64,000 nt of DNA from Ectothiorhodospiraceae bacterium 2226 (GCA_013348725.1 CP054689.1:360501-424500), one strand, 5' to 3'; counted from the stretch's first letter, positions 41,972-51,116 are shown. Notes: a model not told the origin generated them from the letters alone. Numbers and translations: made by a program.

Positions 41972-41978
41972 GCAGATC

Positions 41979-43046
41979 ATGTCCCTACTCGACCTGCTGG
42001 GCCTGCATAGGTTCCCCGCCGCGGCGCGCGGTGCCACGCTGGTGGTGGCCGACAGCGCTACTCTCGCGCACGCTCGCGGTTTGCTGCAGGCACTGACCGA
42101 GCGCCTCGGGCCGTTGGCCGTGGCGCTGGCCGACGCCGGCGAGGCACCGGCGCAGCTGCCGTGGCCGGTGCTGCGTCTTCCCGCGCAAGGCGTGGGGCGC
42201 TGGCACCGGCGTCTCGCTGCCCCACGGGTCATCGCACTGGGCGCCTGCGCCGGTCGCCCGGACGTGCTCGAGGGCGCCGACGCGTGCAGCTGGGTCAACG
42301 CGCAGACGAACCACGCGGCCCTCGCCGGCTGTCGGCTGGTGACGGTCGCCGACGCCCAGGCGGCCGAACGCATCCCCGGCGCAAAGCTCACCGGCGATCC
42401 GCTGGTCGAGTTGACGGGGCTGCCCGCGGCTGCTGTCGACGAAGCGCTGTGCGAGCGTTTCCGCGATCAGCGTGCGGCGGGACGTTGGGTGGGGTATTTC
42501 GCCGCCACCGGGGAGGACGAGGAGCCGGTGGCCTACGGCAGCTTCTTTCAACTCGCGCGCCGCAAGATGGGCCTGCTGGTGCTCGCGCCGGCCGACCCCG
42601 CGCGCTATGAGCCGGTCTACCGCGAGGCGATCAAGTACCGCCTGCCCACCAACCGGCACAACCGTCTCAGCACCTCCTATGTACCGATCAAGACGCGGGT
42701 GTATTACGTGGAGGATGCCGAGGTCATGGCGGGCTTGTATGGCTGCGCGGACTACGTCGTGGTGGGCGGCACCGTGAGCGAGGCGGCGCGCAACGCGCCG
42801 GATGTGCTAACCCCCTTGGCATTGGGACGCGCGACGATCGTCGGGCCCGCGCGCCACGACGCCCTGATCGGCGCCGCCGTGCGGGCGGGCGCGGTCGCCG
42901 CCGCCACGACACCGGAGGAGATGGTCGATCACGCCGCCGCGTGGATACTCGACCCTGCGGCAGCGCAGGCCCAGGGCGAGCGCGGACGTGCGTGGCTGCA
43001 CGCGCAGGTGGGTGCACGCGAACGGGTGCTGGCGCTACTGAACTGA
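41979..43046 (+). CDS. KdtA-like (GT30-type) glycosyltransferase family protein
   Basis: This 355-residue protein resembles the second half of Kdo transferases. SWVNAQTN, VTVADAQAAERIPGAKLTGDPL, then a C-domain with YYVEDAEVMAGLYGCADYVVVGGTVSE and RATIVGPARHDALIGAAVRAGAV match the acceptor/donor-domain pattern of KdtA. It lacks the N-terminal membrane anchor and some standard motifs (GGHNPLEP reads EAARNAPD), so it is a divergent homologue rather than WaaA itself. The start at ATG 41979 replaces a TTG five codons earlier. It may act in surface glycan synthesis; acceptor unknown. It is convergent with fleQ. Confidence 0.55.
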   Translation: MSLLDLLGLHRFPAAARGATLVVADSATLAHARGLLQALTERLGPLAVALADAGEAPAQLPWPVLRLPAQGVGRWHRRLAAPRVIALGACAGRPDVLEGADACSWVNAQTNHAALAGCRLVTVADAQAAERIPGAKLTGDPLVELTGLPAAAVDEALCERFRDQRAAGRWVGYFAATGEDEEPVAYGSFFQLARRKMGLLVLAPADPARYEPVYREAIKYRLPTNRHNRLSTSYVPIKTRVYYVEDAEVMAGLYGCADYVVVGGTVSEAARNAPDVLTPLALGRATIVGPARHDALIGAAVRAGAVAAATTPEEMVDHAAAWILDPAAAQAQGERGRAWLHAQVGARERVLALLN

Positions 43047-43091
43047 GGGGGCTGCCGGCGGCGCGATGCCCGCAGCGCGCCGGCGCGGGAG

Positions 43092-44513
43092 CTACTCGCC
43101 GACGAGGCGTCCGCCCGGCCGCGTCAGGCCGTACTTACGCATCTTCTCGACCAGGGTGGTGCGGCGCATCTTGAGCCGCTGCGCGGCATGGGCCACCACC
43201 CCGCCGGTCTCCTCCAGCGCCTGCTCGATCAGATTGCACTCCAGGGCACCGAGGTGCTGCTTGAGGTCCAAGCCCTCCTCCGGCAGACGCGGTAACGAGC
43301 GCGTGTCGACCGGCAGCGACGCCGGCTGCGGATGTATACCGTGCAGCACACTGTCGCCCACGTGGCGCCGGAACTTCTCGGGCAGATCCAACACGTCGAC
43401 CACGCTGTTCGGATACATGATCACCAGACGCTCGATCAGGTTGGCCAGCTCGCGCACGTTACCGGGCCAGCGGTAACGGCACAGGGCGTCGATCGCCGCC
43501 GGGCTGAGGCGCACGGAGCCACGCTTGCCGTGCTCCAGGCGGGCATTCAGTTCGTTGATCAAGACCGGGATATCCTCCACGCGTTCGCGCAGTGGCGGCA
43601 TCTCGATGGGGAACACGTTGAGGCGGTAATAGAGGTCTTCGCGGAAATAGCCCTCGCGGATCTGGTCCTCGAGGTCGCGGTGGGTCGCGGCGATGATGCG
43701 CACGTCGGTGGACAGGGTCTTGTTGCTGCCCACGCGCTCGAACGCCCGCTCCTGGATCACGCGCAGCAGCTTCACCTGCATGGCGAGCGGCATATCGCCG
43801 ATTTCGTCCAGGAACAGCGTGCCGCCGTCGGCCATCTCGAAGCGGCCCTGGCGCGCCGTGAACGCGCCGGTAAAGGCCCCCTTCTCGTGCCCGAACAACT
43901 CGCTCTCCAGGAGCTCCGGCGGAATCGCACCGCAGTTGACCGGCACGAAGGGCTTGTCGCGGCGGCGCGAATGGTAGTGCAGGTTGCGGGCCACTACCTC
44001 TTTGCCGGTACCTGACTCGCCAAGGATCAACACGTTGGCGTCGGAGTCGGCCACTTGTTCGATCAGGCGACAAACGCGCGCGATAACCTGGCTGGTCCCC
44101 ACCAGGTTGCGGAACAGCTCCGGCGCCCGATTCGAACCCTGAAACTTGACGTGTTCACGGTAGCGCTGCGCGCGGCGCAGCTGCTGCAGCAGGGGCTGAT
44201 ACTTGAGCGGCCACTCGAGCTCGCCCAGCGCGTCGGCCGCCACCTCCGGATGAGCCTCCTCGTCCGGCTCCTGCAGGATCAATACCGGTACCTGGGCATC
44301 CCACTCGCGCAGCGCGCGCAGCACGTCACGCTGGCGATTCACGCCGCCGCACTGACCCAGCACCACCACCTGGACCTCGTCCAGCTCCTGCGCGCGCGCG
44401 CGCCAGGCCTCAACGTCCGTCGTCACGAGGTGGTAATCCAAAAACCCGAAGATGATCTGCAGGTGCTCGCGGCGGGAGGTAGCCCCGTCGATAAGAAGAA
44501 CCACGTCGGTCAT
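43092..44513 (-). CDS. fleQ: Sigma-54-dependent flagellar master regulator FleQ
   Basis: This enhancer-binding protein activates flagellar genes with sigma-54 and in Pseudomonas responds to c-di-GMP. The 473 residues comprise an N-terminal FleQ/receiver-like domain without a clear phosphoacceptor Asp (1-120). The AAA+ domain has Walker A GESGTGKE, the sigma-54 contact GAFTGA, and DEIGDMP. A C-terminal Fis-type helix-turn-helix ([27 protein letters not shown]) follows. It is divergent from flgM with 239 bases between. Confidence 0.9.
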   Translation of the reverse strand: MTDVVLLIDGATSRREHLQIIFGFLDYHLVTTDVEAWRARAQELDEVQVVVLGQCGGVNRQRDVLRALREWDAQVPVLILQEPDEEAHPEVAADALGELEWPLKYQPLLQQLRRAQRYREHVKFQGSNRAPELFRNLVGTSQVIARVCRLIEQVADSDANVLILGESGTGKEVVARNLHYHSRRRDKPFVPVNCGAIPPELLESELFGHEKGAFTGAFTARQGRFEMADGGTLFLDEIGDMPLAMQVKLLRVIQERAFERVGSNKTLSTDVRIIAATHRDLEDQIREGYFREDLYYRLNVFPIEMPPLRERVEDIPVLINELNARLEHGKRGSVRLSPAAIDALCRYRWPGNVRELANLIERLVIMYPNSVVDVLDLPEKFRRHVGDSVLHGIHPQPASLPVDTRSLPRLPEEGLDLKQHLGALECNLIEQALEETGGVVAHAAQRLKMRRTTLVEKMRKYGLTRPGGRLVGE

Positions 44514-44670
44514 TGTTCGATCCCGCTGACCTTATTGATAGAGGAAGGACGTGCAGCCCGTGGCCGATAGTAACGGCCGTTCAGCGACGATGTCAAAATG
44601 TTGTCGTAAAAGCTGATTGCCCTTCACAAAACCGCCCCGGCAGGCACGGTGCGCGGGTATTAGTGCGCGC

Positions 44671-44699
44671 TAAAGCCGTGCGACATGACGCCGCTATAA
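44671..44699 (+). promoter_or_regulatory. Candidate sigma-28 (FliA) promoter for flgM
   Basis: TAAAG at 44671-44675 and CGCTATAA at 44692-44699, spaced by 16 bases, resemble the FliA consensus TAAAG-N15-GCCGATAA (first box perfect, second 5 of 8). The position, about 50 bases before the flgM start, and the fact that flgM is often a class-3 gene support it; the match is not exact. Confidence 0.4.
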
Positions 44700-44752
44700 G
44701 CACGAAGTCGCCGGGCATGGACCCGCGCCTCAAAATCATAAGGAGCGACGCC

Positions 44753-45061
44753 ATGGCCTCCAAACAGAACCAGGCGATACCCTTCCCTCGTGCCCGCAAC
44801 GAGCGGCGCGACCGCCTTGATAACCGAGGTCTCCGGCTCGACGATCCGCCGCACGACAGCGCCTGTCCGCCGCGCAGCGAGGCACTGGAACGGGCACCGT
44901 TGATCGATACCGTCTGTGTCGAGCGGCTACAGAAGGCGATCAACGCCGGCACGTACGGCTTCGACGCCACACGCGTGGCGTCCAAACTGGTCAAGTTCGA
45001 ACGCCAACTCATTGACAACGCCGGCCGTCGGAACAAGCGCGCGGGCACCCGCCGGGCTTGA
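44753..45061 (+). CDS. flgM: Anti-sigma-28 factor FlgM
   Basis: This small cytoplasmic protein binds FliA (sigma-28) until the flagellar hook is complete. The 102-residue protein starts at ATG 44753 with AAGGAG seven bases upstream. The N-terminal half is polar and charged with low complexity (ARNERRDRLDNRG), as expected for the disordered part of FlgM. The C-terminal half IDTVCVERLQKAINAGTYGFDATRVASKLVKFERQL matches the sigma-binding domain (consensus VxxIRxAIxxGxYxxDxxxIAxKLxxFE). Adjacency to fleQ strengthens the call. Confidence 0.85.
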   Translation: MASKQNQAIPFPRARNERRDRLDNRGLRLDDPPHDSACPPRSEALERAPLIDTVCVERLQKAINAGTYGFDATRVASKLVKFERQLIDNAGRRNKRAGTRRA

Positions 45062-45152
45062 GGAAACGCCGCCCGCGGGACTGGCGCGGCACAAAAGCAG
45101 CATGTAGAATGGCGCACTTCACGGCGGCCCGGCCGCCGAAGAAACACCACTT

Positions 45153-45228
<76 letters not shown>

Positions 45229-45240
45229 AGAACACACCAA

Positions 45241-45267
45241 GGCCAGAGCAGATGCTCTGGCCTTTTT
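45241..45267 (+). terminator. Rho-independent terminator after tRNA-Ala
   Basis: A perfect 9-bp stem GGCCAGAGC/GCTCTGGCC with loop AGAT is followed by five T, 12 bases after the tRNA 3' end. Confidence 0.93.
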
Positions 45268-45378
45268 GTTTGTCCACGCCTAAGTACTTGCCGCCGCTAT
45301 CTCCCCCGCTACCCCGGGTTGAACCCGCCCCACCGGACGACTAGCTTCCTAGCAACAACAACAGGAGTTTCGGGGGGC

Positions 45379-45882
45379 ATGGTCCGCACAGTTCTCTCAT
45401 TCACGGTGCTGTCCGTCTTTGCGCTGACACCCGCCAACTATGCACCGATGGCAGCGCCGCCGACCATCGATCTGGCGCCGTTCCGAGCCGCTTTGGTGAC
45501 CTTCATGACTTGGGGCGACCGGGCGGAGCCCGCCGATTGCAACATCAAGCTGGCGCGCTCGGTGGAGCTCGGGGAGCGGGCCAAGCGGTATCTGGAGGGG
45601 ACACTCCAGTGCGTGTCCACGGCCGGGCTACGCTCGCCCTGGTACTGGGGCGGGAACCGATGCGACCCGCGCAAGCCGGAGCACATCGTCGCGTGGAACG
45701 AGGAGCACCGGAGGCTGCTCGACAGCGGAGACTGGATGTGCGGCGCGGACGAGGGCGTGGACCATTCGCTGCATGCCGAGTCGGCGCGCACCATGCTGGA
45801 CTATCAGATCCCGCTCGCCGACCTCATCGGCCACCTCGACAGTGCCGAGCGCGGCGAAGGGCCGTTGGCGCAGAGCAGGTAG
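45379..45882 (+). CDS. Secreted protein of unknown function
   Basis: This 167-residue protein has an N-terminal signal peptide (MVRTVLSFTVLSVFALTPANYA). The start at 45379 follows AGGAG. The mature part contains four cysteines (ADCNI, LQCVS, NRCDP, WMCGA), which could form two disulfides, and acidic stretches. Nothing matches a family known to me. It sits between two tRNA genes and begins the group of small exported proteins that continues to 51116. Confidence 0.6.
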   Translation: MVRTVLSFTVLSVFALTPANYAPMAAPPTIDLAPFRAALVTFMTWGDRAEPADCNIKLARSVELGERAKRYLEGTLQCVSTAGLRSPWYWGGNRCDPRKPEHIVAWNEEHRRLLDSGDWMCGADEGVDHSLHAESARTMLDYQIPLADLIGHLDSAERGEGPLAQSR

Positions 45883-46040
45883 CGGACGAGCCAGTCGCCC
45901 GACTGGAGGCCACCCGTTCGTCGCATCGCGCGGGTGGGAGTCGATGCGCCTGCGCGCCGTCCAGAATCGATAGGACGTAGCAGCCCCCTGCCGTCGCACC
46001 TTTTGACCTTCCGCCCCCTCAGGTATCATCGGTCGCCGTT

Positions 46041-46117
46041 GCCCCGGTAGCTCAGCTGGATAGAGCGTCCCCCTCCTAAGGGGAAGGTCACACGTTCGAA
46101 TCGTGTCCGGGGCGCCA
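46041..46117 (+). tRNA. tRNA-Arg (anticodon CCT)
   Basis: This 77-base cloverleaf has acceptor GCCCCGG/CCGGGGC, discriminator G and encoded CCA. D-arm is GCTC...GAGC, the anticodon stem TCCCC/GGGGA with loop CTCCTAA, T-arm ACACG-TTCGAAT-CGTGT. It reads AGG. No repeat of its 3' end was found downstream that would mark an integrated element. Confidence 0.95.
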
Positions 46118-46248
46118 TTTCGCCCCCTGCTTCTCCTCAGCTCAGGCGCATGCTAACGTGCCACTACCCCTCCGGATGAGGGCCGGCATCATGCCGCGCG
46201 GCCAGGCACCCGGCGCCCTCCAACAACGATCAGAACGAGGGGTAATCC

Positions 46249-46413
46249 ATGACCCATCTCAAGGCCGCGATCCGCGCGTTGTCTCCGCTGGCCGCACCGA
46301 TCGCCGCGGGCGCGCAATGGCTTACGCTCGAAGACGACTACACGGGCATCACCGTGATCAACGCCGCGGTTGGACGCGAAGCAGGTAGTATCTTCAAGGA
46401 ACGCGGCCTATAG
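46249..46413 (+). CDS. Short ORF, possible truncated paralogue of the next gene
   Basis: This 54-codon frame (starts MTHLKAAIRALSP, ends FKERGL) has GAGGGG 6 bases upstream of the ATG. Its middle part AQWLTLEDDYTGITVINA aligns with ADWYTLEEQVDAITLIEG of the protein encoded 18 bases downstream, so the two are related. It stops where the neighbour continues. Either it is a real small secreted protein or the remnant of a duplicated copy. Confidence 0.4.
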   Translation: MTHLKAAIRALSPLAAPIAAGAQWLTLEDDYTGITVINAAVGREAGSIFKERGL

Positions 46414-46430
46414 CCGGCCGAGCGCCCACC

Positions 46431-46916
46431 ATGCGCCCTCTTCTGCTCCTGCTGGCAACGCTGCCGCTGGTGGCGCCCGCCGATTGGTACACGCTCGAGG
46501 AACAGGTCGACGCGATCACGCTGATCGAGGGCCGTTCGCAGCCGCTCGCGGAGAACCTGATGCGCGCGCATACGATCGGCTTCATCTATGGGCCGGAGAC
46601 TTACCGCGGCGTGGCGCGGCCCAATCCCGAACGCTACCAGCTCACCCGCACGGTGTGGCACGTGGACTGCGCGCGCGCCCACGTCGAAATCGAATCCCGC
46701 ACCACCCAGGAACGTCCGCTGGGCCCCGCGCGGCCCGTGCGCAGTGCCGCGCCGGCGGCGCTCGCCGCGGCCGTGCACGCACACGCCTGCGACGGTCCCC
46801 GAGGCACTCCCTGGCGCGATCCCGACCAGGCCCGACTCGCCAAATGGCAGGCCCTGATGGCCGCCACGTATCCGTGGATACCGGCGCAAACGCCGATGCC
46901 GGCCCCTGCGGAGTAA
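46431..46916 (+). CDS. Secreted protein of unknown function
   Basis: This 161-residue protein has a short signal peptide (MRPLLLLLATLPLVAPA). The mature sequence has GFIYGPETYRGVARPNPERYQ and two cysteines (HVDCARA, HACDG). No family was recognised. The 54-codon frame just before it shares its N-terminal motif. Context is other small exported proteins on both strands. Confidence 0.55.
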   Translation: MRPLLLLLATLPLVAPADWYTLEEQVDAITLIEGRSQPLAENLMRAHTIGFIYGPETYRGVARPNPERYQLTRTVWHVDCARAHVEIESRTTQERPLGPARPVRSAAPAALAAAVHAHACDGPRGTPWRDPDQARLAKWQALMAATYPWIPAQTPMPAPAE

Positions 46917-47059
46917 AGGAGAATTTCGCATGCGGTCAATGATAAGACGGGGGCGGAACTCGTCCGCGCCGTGCCCTGCGGCAACCGCACCGGCGACTAC
47001 CTGTGCACGGCGCGACATCCTGCCCATCGATTAGCGCGTGAACGAACTGGGGAACGAGA

Positions 47060-47479
47060 ATGAGAAAGTACGCCGCCTTGGTGCTCGTCCTAGCGCTCGG
47101 CGCGCCGGGATGCGCGAGCGTCGACAGCCAGGGTTATCGCGCCGTGAACACCCTGCCCGATGCCTTTCGCGGCACCTGCGCCGGCGCGGCATTCAAGAAG
47201 CCCGGCGAGGCGCTCCAGATGCGACGGTTTCATGAAGTGAAGCCGTTCGCGAGGTTCTCGGCGAGCCACATCGAGTACGACGGGAAGGTGTATCGCTATG
47301 ACCGCGTCCACTCGCGCCGCAGCGCGAACGGCATGCCCGAGGTTTTTCTACGGCCCAGCGGGACCCATGCGATGGCCCTCACCGCCTGGGACGCGGAGGT
47401 CAAGAACTACACCCTGAGGGTGCAACACCGAGAGACCAACGCCCTCATCTTCACGGTGAACTGTATCAACCTGCGGTGA
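47060..47479 (+). CDS. Small lipoprotein of unknown function
   Basis: This 139-residue protein has a lipoprotein-type signal (VLALGAPGC, Cys at 18). The mature part has further cysteines at the start and end (GTCAGA and VNCINLR), likely a disulfide, and a strand-rich body (HIEYDGKVYRYDRVH). No known family was recognised. It stands alone on the plus strand. Confidence 0.6.
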   Translation: MRKYAALVLVLALGAPGCASVDSQGYRAVNTLPDAFRGTCAGAAFKKPGEALQMRRFHEVKPFARFSASHIEYDGKVYRYDRVHSRRSANGMPEVFLRPSGTHAMALTAWDAEVKNYTLRVQHRETNALIFTVNCINLR

Positions 47480-47747
47480 GTTTCGCCGCGCGCTACGCCG
47501 CTGCTACAACAAAGCTGCGCGCATCAGCAGTCGCTACGGGGTCGATTCCGCCCGCCCTCTAACCTAGCGATGACGACGGACTATGATCGCCTACGTGGGA
47601 AGAGCGTTTGGCCTGCCTGCACGCTGGCACCGGCTTCGCTCCCCTTCAGCATTCATCGATCCCGCCAAACCTTCGTTCTCACTCCTGGCGTCGCAGGTTC
47701 CACGCACTGGTTCGCCCGCCTCGAAGGCGGCCGCAAGCCGGTTTTTC

Positions 47748-48356
47748 CTATGGGCGGTATACGTCTTGCCGGAAAGCAGCTGGCATCGAATCCCGTACCA
47801 GGCCACGCGGGAGCTTGTCGTGCGAGACGCGGGTGAGTCGTGCCGTGGCTCCGCCGGAGGACCACTCGATTACCACACCTTTCGCCTTGCTCCAGTCCCC
47901 GCCGAGGCCGTCGGCCGCCGCTAATGCGTGCATCACGCGCTGGAGCGTCATCCATTCCTCGTCGGTGAGATTCATCTCGGCATGGCTTGTGACACAGAAC
48001 TCGCCGACATTCTCCCCGTCGACTTCATAACGTACGGTCGAGCAGCGATAGCCGCCTACGGTCTTTGCGCTGCCAGGCCTGGGGACATAGCGGTGGTTGT
48101 ACCGCGCCTCGCGGCGCTCGTGGATCTGCTGGATGGTGGAGGCCGTCAACGTGGTGTACTGGCGCGCGTCCATGTCCACCACGTGCAGCTCGTCTCCGAT
48201 CAGGTAGATCGGCGGATTCTCCGGCGCCGACACCAGCGCATTCTGGCCGCTGATGTGGATCTTCATTGTGCCGTCAAACTCGGCGTACTCGAACGTGACA
48301 TCGGCGTGGACGGGCGAGAAGAGCATCAGGCTCAAGGCAGCGAACACGTAGCGCAT
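47748..48356 (-). CDS. Secreted protein of unknown function (DUF4412-like)
   Basis: This 202-residue protein has a signal peptide (MRYVFAALSLMLFSPVHA); the start at 48356 is the ATG that opens it. The pattern FDGTMKIHISGQNALVSAP ... YLIGDELHVVDMDARQYTTL followed by a Cys-containing YRCSTVRYEV and EFCVTSH resembles DUF4412-type periplasmic proteins. That assignment is tentative. The next gene on the same strand is another exported protein. Confidence 0.6.
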   Translation of the reverse strand: MRYVFAALSLMLFSPVHADVTFEYAEFDGTMKIHISGQNALVSAPENPPIYLIGDELHVVDMDARQYTTLTASTIQQIHERREARYNHRYVPRPGSAKTVGGYRCSTVRYEVDGENVGEFCVTSHAEMNLTDEEWMTLQRVMHALAAADGLGGDWSKAKGVVIEWSSGGATARLTRVSHDKLPRGLVRDSMPAAFRQDVYRP

Positions 48357-48522
48357 GGGGTTTCCTCTTAGTTCATTCCGGCAGCGGGATGGCCCGGGAT
48401 CCAACGGACGTTAACGGTCGCCGGCCTCTGCCCGGCGAGGACTGGCTCACGTTCGACCGTCCGAGCGCGGCGAGCCATGTGAACGGTGGTCGACAAAGGG
48501 ATACCGGCCCACGAACACGCCA

Positions 48523-49137
48523 TCACCACATCGGCTCCTCCGCTAGGCTGCACGCACCGCGCCGGTAGCGTGCGATCTGCTCCTCCATGGCGCGACGCGC
48601 GGCTGGCAGGGCTTCGGGCGTGTAGCGGAACGTCACGCCATAGGTCGGTTCACCACCGCGGGGCTGCTTGCGCTTGATGCGGATGACCACCTGCTCGCCG
48701 CCCTGCATTGCCTCCTGCAGACGCTTGATGGAGGCCTTGCTGCCGACAAAATCCTCCTCGGGATACAGCGAACTGCCCTGGCGGTAGCGCGAGAGGGTCG
48801 CCATCACCGCGCCGCCCAGACGGAACTCCGCGCCATCGTAGTCATCCCCCAGGCCTTCCATGTGAAACCGGGAGCTGTTCCAGCCGCGGGGATCCACCGT
48901 GGTTACCAATCTGATCGTGAAGGGATGCTCCCCCCACACCGCCTTCTCGCTCACCACGGCGTTGATGAAGTTGTCCTTGTACTCGTCCGGGTCGTGGTTC
49001 AGCACCTGCCAGTAGCGGTCGCTGCCCAGCGTACCGCTGTCCACCTCGCAAAGCGGCTGTGCCTGAACGCCGGCCACGGGCAACAGCATCAGGACAAACA
49101 CAACCGGACCCACTACGAAGGAACGCGCGTACTTCAT
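48523..49137 (-). CDS. Secreted protein of unknown function
   Basis: This 204-residue protein starts at ATG 49137 with a signal peptide (MKYARSFVVGPVVFVLMLLPVAGVQA); an ATG five codons upstream is also possible. The mature protein has two cysteines (PLCEVD and GACSLAEE) near its ends, a charged centre and KRKQPRGGEPTYGVTFRY. No family was recognised. It lies 32 bases after the Sel1 gene and could be its operon partner. Confidence 0.6.
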   Translation of the reverse strand: MKYARSFVVGPVVFVLMLLPVAGVQAQPLCEVDSGTLGSDRYWQVLNHDPDEYKDNFINAVVSEKAVWGEHPFTIRLVTTVDPRGWNSSRFHMEGLGDDYDGAEFRLGGAVMATLSRYRQGSSLYPEEDFVGSKASIKRLQEAMQGGEQVVIRIKRKQPRGGEPTYGVTFRYTPEALPAARRAMEEQIARYRRGACSLAEEPMW

Positions 49138-49169
49138 GTCACTTGTTCTCATCGCCCCCCCCCACTGAT

Positions 49170-51116
49170 TCAGTTACGGCGCATATCCGACAAGGCCTCT
49201 TGCGCCAGCGGGTAGCCCTGGCGCGCGGAGCGGCCCAGCCAAATTCTGCCTTGCGCCTCGTCCCGCGCCACGCCGTGGCCGTTGAAGTACAAGACTGCCA
49301 CGTCGTACTGCGCGCCCGCGTGCCCCTGCCGGGCGGCCTCGAGCAGCCAGCGGTGCGCCTGCGCGTAGTCCTGCGGTACGCCATCGCCATGCACATACCA
49401 CAGCCCTAAACCGTGCTGCGCATCAGCGTGACCGCCTTCCGCGGAGCGGCGCACCAGCGCCCGGGCGCGCGCCTCATCCTTCGCCACGCCTTCGCCGTTC
49501 GCGTAGAAGTACGCGAGGTGATACTGGGCCTCCGCATGGTCCTGCTCGGCGGCCTCGGCGACCAGCCGCACGGCCTCGGCGAGGTCCTTGGTCACGCCTT
49601 CGCCGTTGTAATGCAGTATTCCCAACGCGAACTGGGCGTCGACATAGCCTTGTGCCGCCGCCTTGGCGAACCACGCGGCGGCCTGCGTCATGGACTGCTC
49701 GACGCCATCGCCGCGCGCATGGTCGAGCCCCCACTCGTACTGCGCCTGCGCGTGGCCCTGCTCGGCCGCCTTGCGCTGCCACGCGAGACCCTCGACGGGA
49801 TCGCGCGGCACACCCTCGCCGTTGAAGTACAGGACGCCGAGGCTATAGCTCGCACGCGCATAGCCCTGCTCCGCCGCCTTGCGGTACCACTCGGCCGCGT
49901 GCGCGTGATCCTTGGGGACGCCGTTCCCGCCGTAATACAGGTTCGCGAGGGCATCCTGCGCGGACGCGTGGCCCTGCTCCGCCGCCTTGCGATACCACTC
50001 GGCCGCCTGCGCCCGATCCTGCGCGACGCCCCGACCGTCGTGATACATAACCGCTAGATTGTTCTGCGCCGTGGCGTGCCCCAGTTCAGCGGCTTTGCGG
50101 TACCAGTTGACCGCCTGTTGGTCGTCCTGCGCCACGCCTAGCCCATCAAAGTAGATGTTGCCCAAGTCGAGCTGCGCACCGACAAAGCCCTGCTCGGCAG
50201 CCTTGCGGAACCACATCACTGCTTCCGCTTCGTTGCGCGCCGTCCCTTCGCCCCGCAACAGGATTACCCCCAACATACGCTGTGCCGAGGCGGAACCGCC
50301 CTCCGCCGCGCGGCGATACCAAGCCACCGCCTGCGCGTGGTCCTGCGCCACGCCGCGGCCGCTCCGATACCACTCGCCCAGTGTCTCCTGCGCGAACTGC
50401 ATGCCGTTGTCGGCCAGCGTGTGCCACCAGATCGCAGCCTGCGCGTCGTCGCGCGGCACATTCTCGTCGCCTACGGAATGACCGAAGGCCAACAGCAATC
50501 GCGCCGTGTGGTGCCCTTGCTCGGCGGCGCGGCGCAACCACTGCAGCCCCTGCGCCTTGTCCTGCGCCACGCCTTCGCCGGCGAAATAGAGATCGCTCAG
50601 GCGCTTCTGTGCCTCCGCATACCCCTGCTCTGCCGCCTTGCGGTGCCACTCGGCCGCCTGCACCTTGTCCTGTGCCACGCCCAGGCCAAGGTCGTAAACC
50701 GCGCCCAGTTGGTACTGAGCCGTGTCCAAGCCCTGCGCGGCGGCCTTGTGCAGCCAAGCGGCTCCTTGGACGGGGTCCTCCGAGACACCCCTGCCGTCGT
50801 AGTAGGCACCCGCCAGCGCAAGCTGCGACTCGGCGTGCCCCTGCACAGCGCCCTTGCGCCACCAGCCCACCGCCGCCTCGAGGTCGGCCGGCGAGGGCTC
50901 TCCCATGCTGTAGACCACGCCGAGCAAGTACTGCGCCTGCACCTCGCCCGCGCCCGCGCGGTGCTCGATCTGCGCGCGCGCCGCCGCATCGCCCTCCCCC
51001 GCGGCGTTCGCCAGGCGCTCGAGTTCGTCGGCCGCGCCCGCATGCGCGAAGGAGCCCGCCGTGAGCAACAGCACGACGGTCCAGGCCAACAGCGTTCCTG
51101 TAGTGCGCTTCAGCAT
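49170..51116 (-). CDS. Exported Sel1-repeat protein (16 repeats)
   Basis: This 648-residue solenoid protein begins with a signal peptide (MLKRTTGTLLAWTVVLLLTAGSFAHA), and the start at 51116 is chosen for it. The rest is a chain of 16 Sel1 (TPR-like) repeats of 36 residues with the form A-x-WYRKAAEQGHA-x-AQ-x-x-LG-x-x-Y-x-x-G-x-GV-x-x-D. Such proteins act as scaffolds, for example in envelope or secretion complexes. The high repeat number and periplasmic location are visible; partners are unknown. The adjacent exported protein (48523-49137) is a candidate. Confidence 0.85.
   Translation of the reverse strand: MLKRTTGTLLAWTVVLLLTAGSFAHAGAADELERLANAAGEGDAAARAQIEHRAGAGEVQAQYLLGVVYSMGEPSPADLEAAVGWWRKGAVQGHAESQLALAGAYYDGRGVSEDPVQGAAWLHKAAAQGLDTAQYQLGAVYDLGLGVAQDKVQAAEWHRKAAEQGYAEAQKRLSDLYFAGEGVAQDKAQGLQWLRRAAEQGHHTARLLLAFGHSVGDENVPRDDAQAAIWWHTLADNGMQFAQETLGEWYRSGRGVAQDHAQAVAWYRRAAEGGSASAQRMLGVILLRGEGTARNEAEAVMWFRKAAEQGFVGAQLDLGNIYFDGLGVAQDDQQAVNWYRKAAELGHATAQNNLAVMYHDGRGVAQDRAQAAEWYRKAAEQGHASAQDALANLYYGGNGVPKDHAHAAEWYRKAAEQGYARASYSLGVLYFNGEGVPRDPVEGLAWQRKAAEQGHAQAQYEWGLDHARGDGVEQSMTQAAAWFAKAAAQGYVDAQFALGILHYNGEGVTKDLAEAVRLVAEAAEQDHAEAQYHLAYFYANGEGVAKDEARARALVRRSAEGGHADAQHGLGLWYVHGDGVPQDYAQAHRWLLEAARQGHAGAQYDVAVLYFNGHGVARDEAQGRIWLGRSARQGYPLAQEALSDMRRN

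Noticed and set aside
47570-47924. Plus-strand frames of 88-140 codons upstream of and overlapping the gene at 47748
   Set aside because: There is no ribosome-binding site, no signal or domain, and they overlap a better supported secreted-protein gene on the minus strand.
49170-51000. Regular repeats of about 108 bp that could be taken for a CRISPR or satellite array
   Set aside because: They encode 36-residue Sel1 repeats in one open frame. Repeats are imperfect, and there are no spacers.
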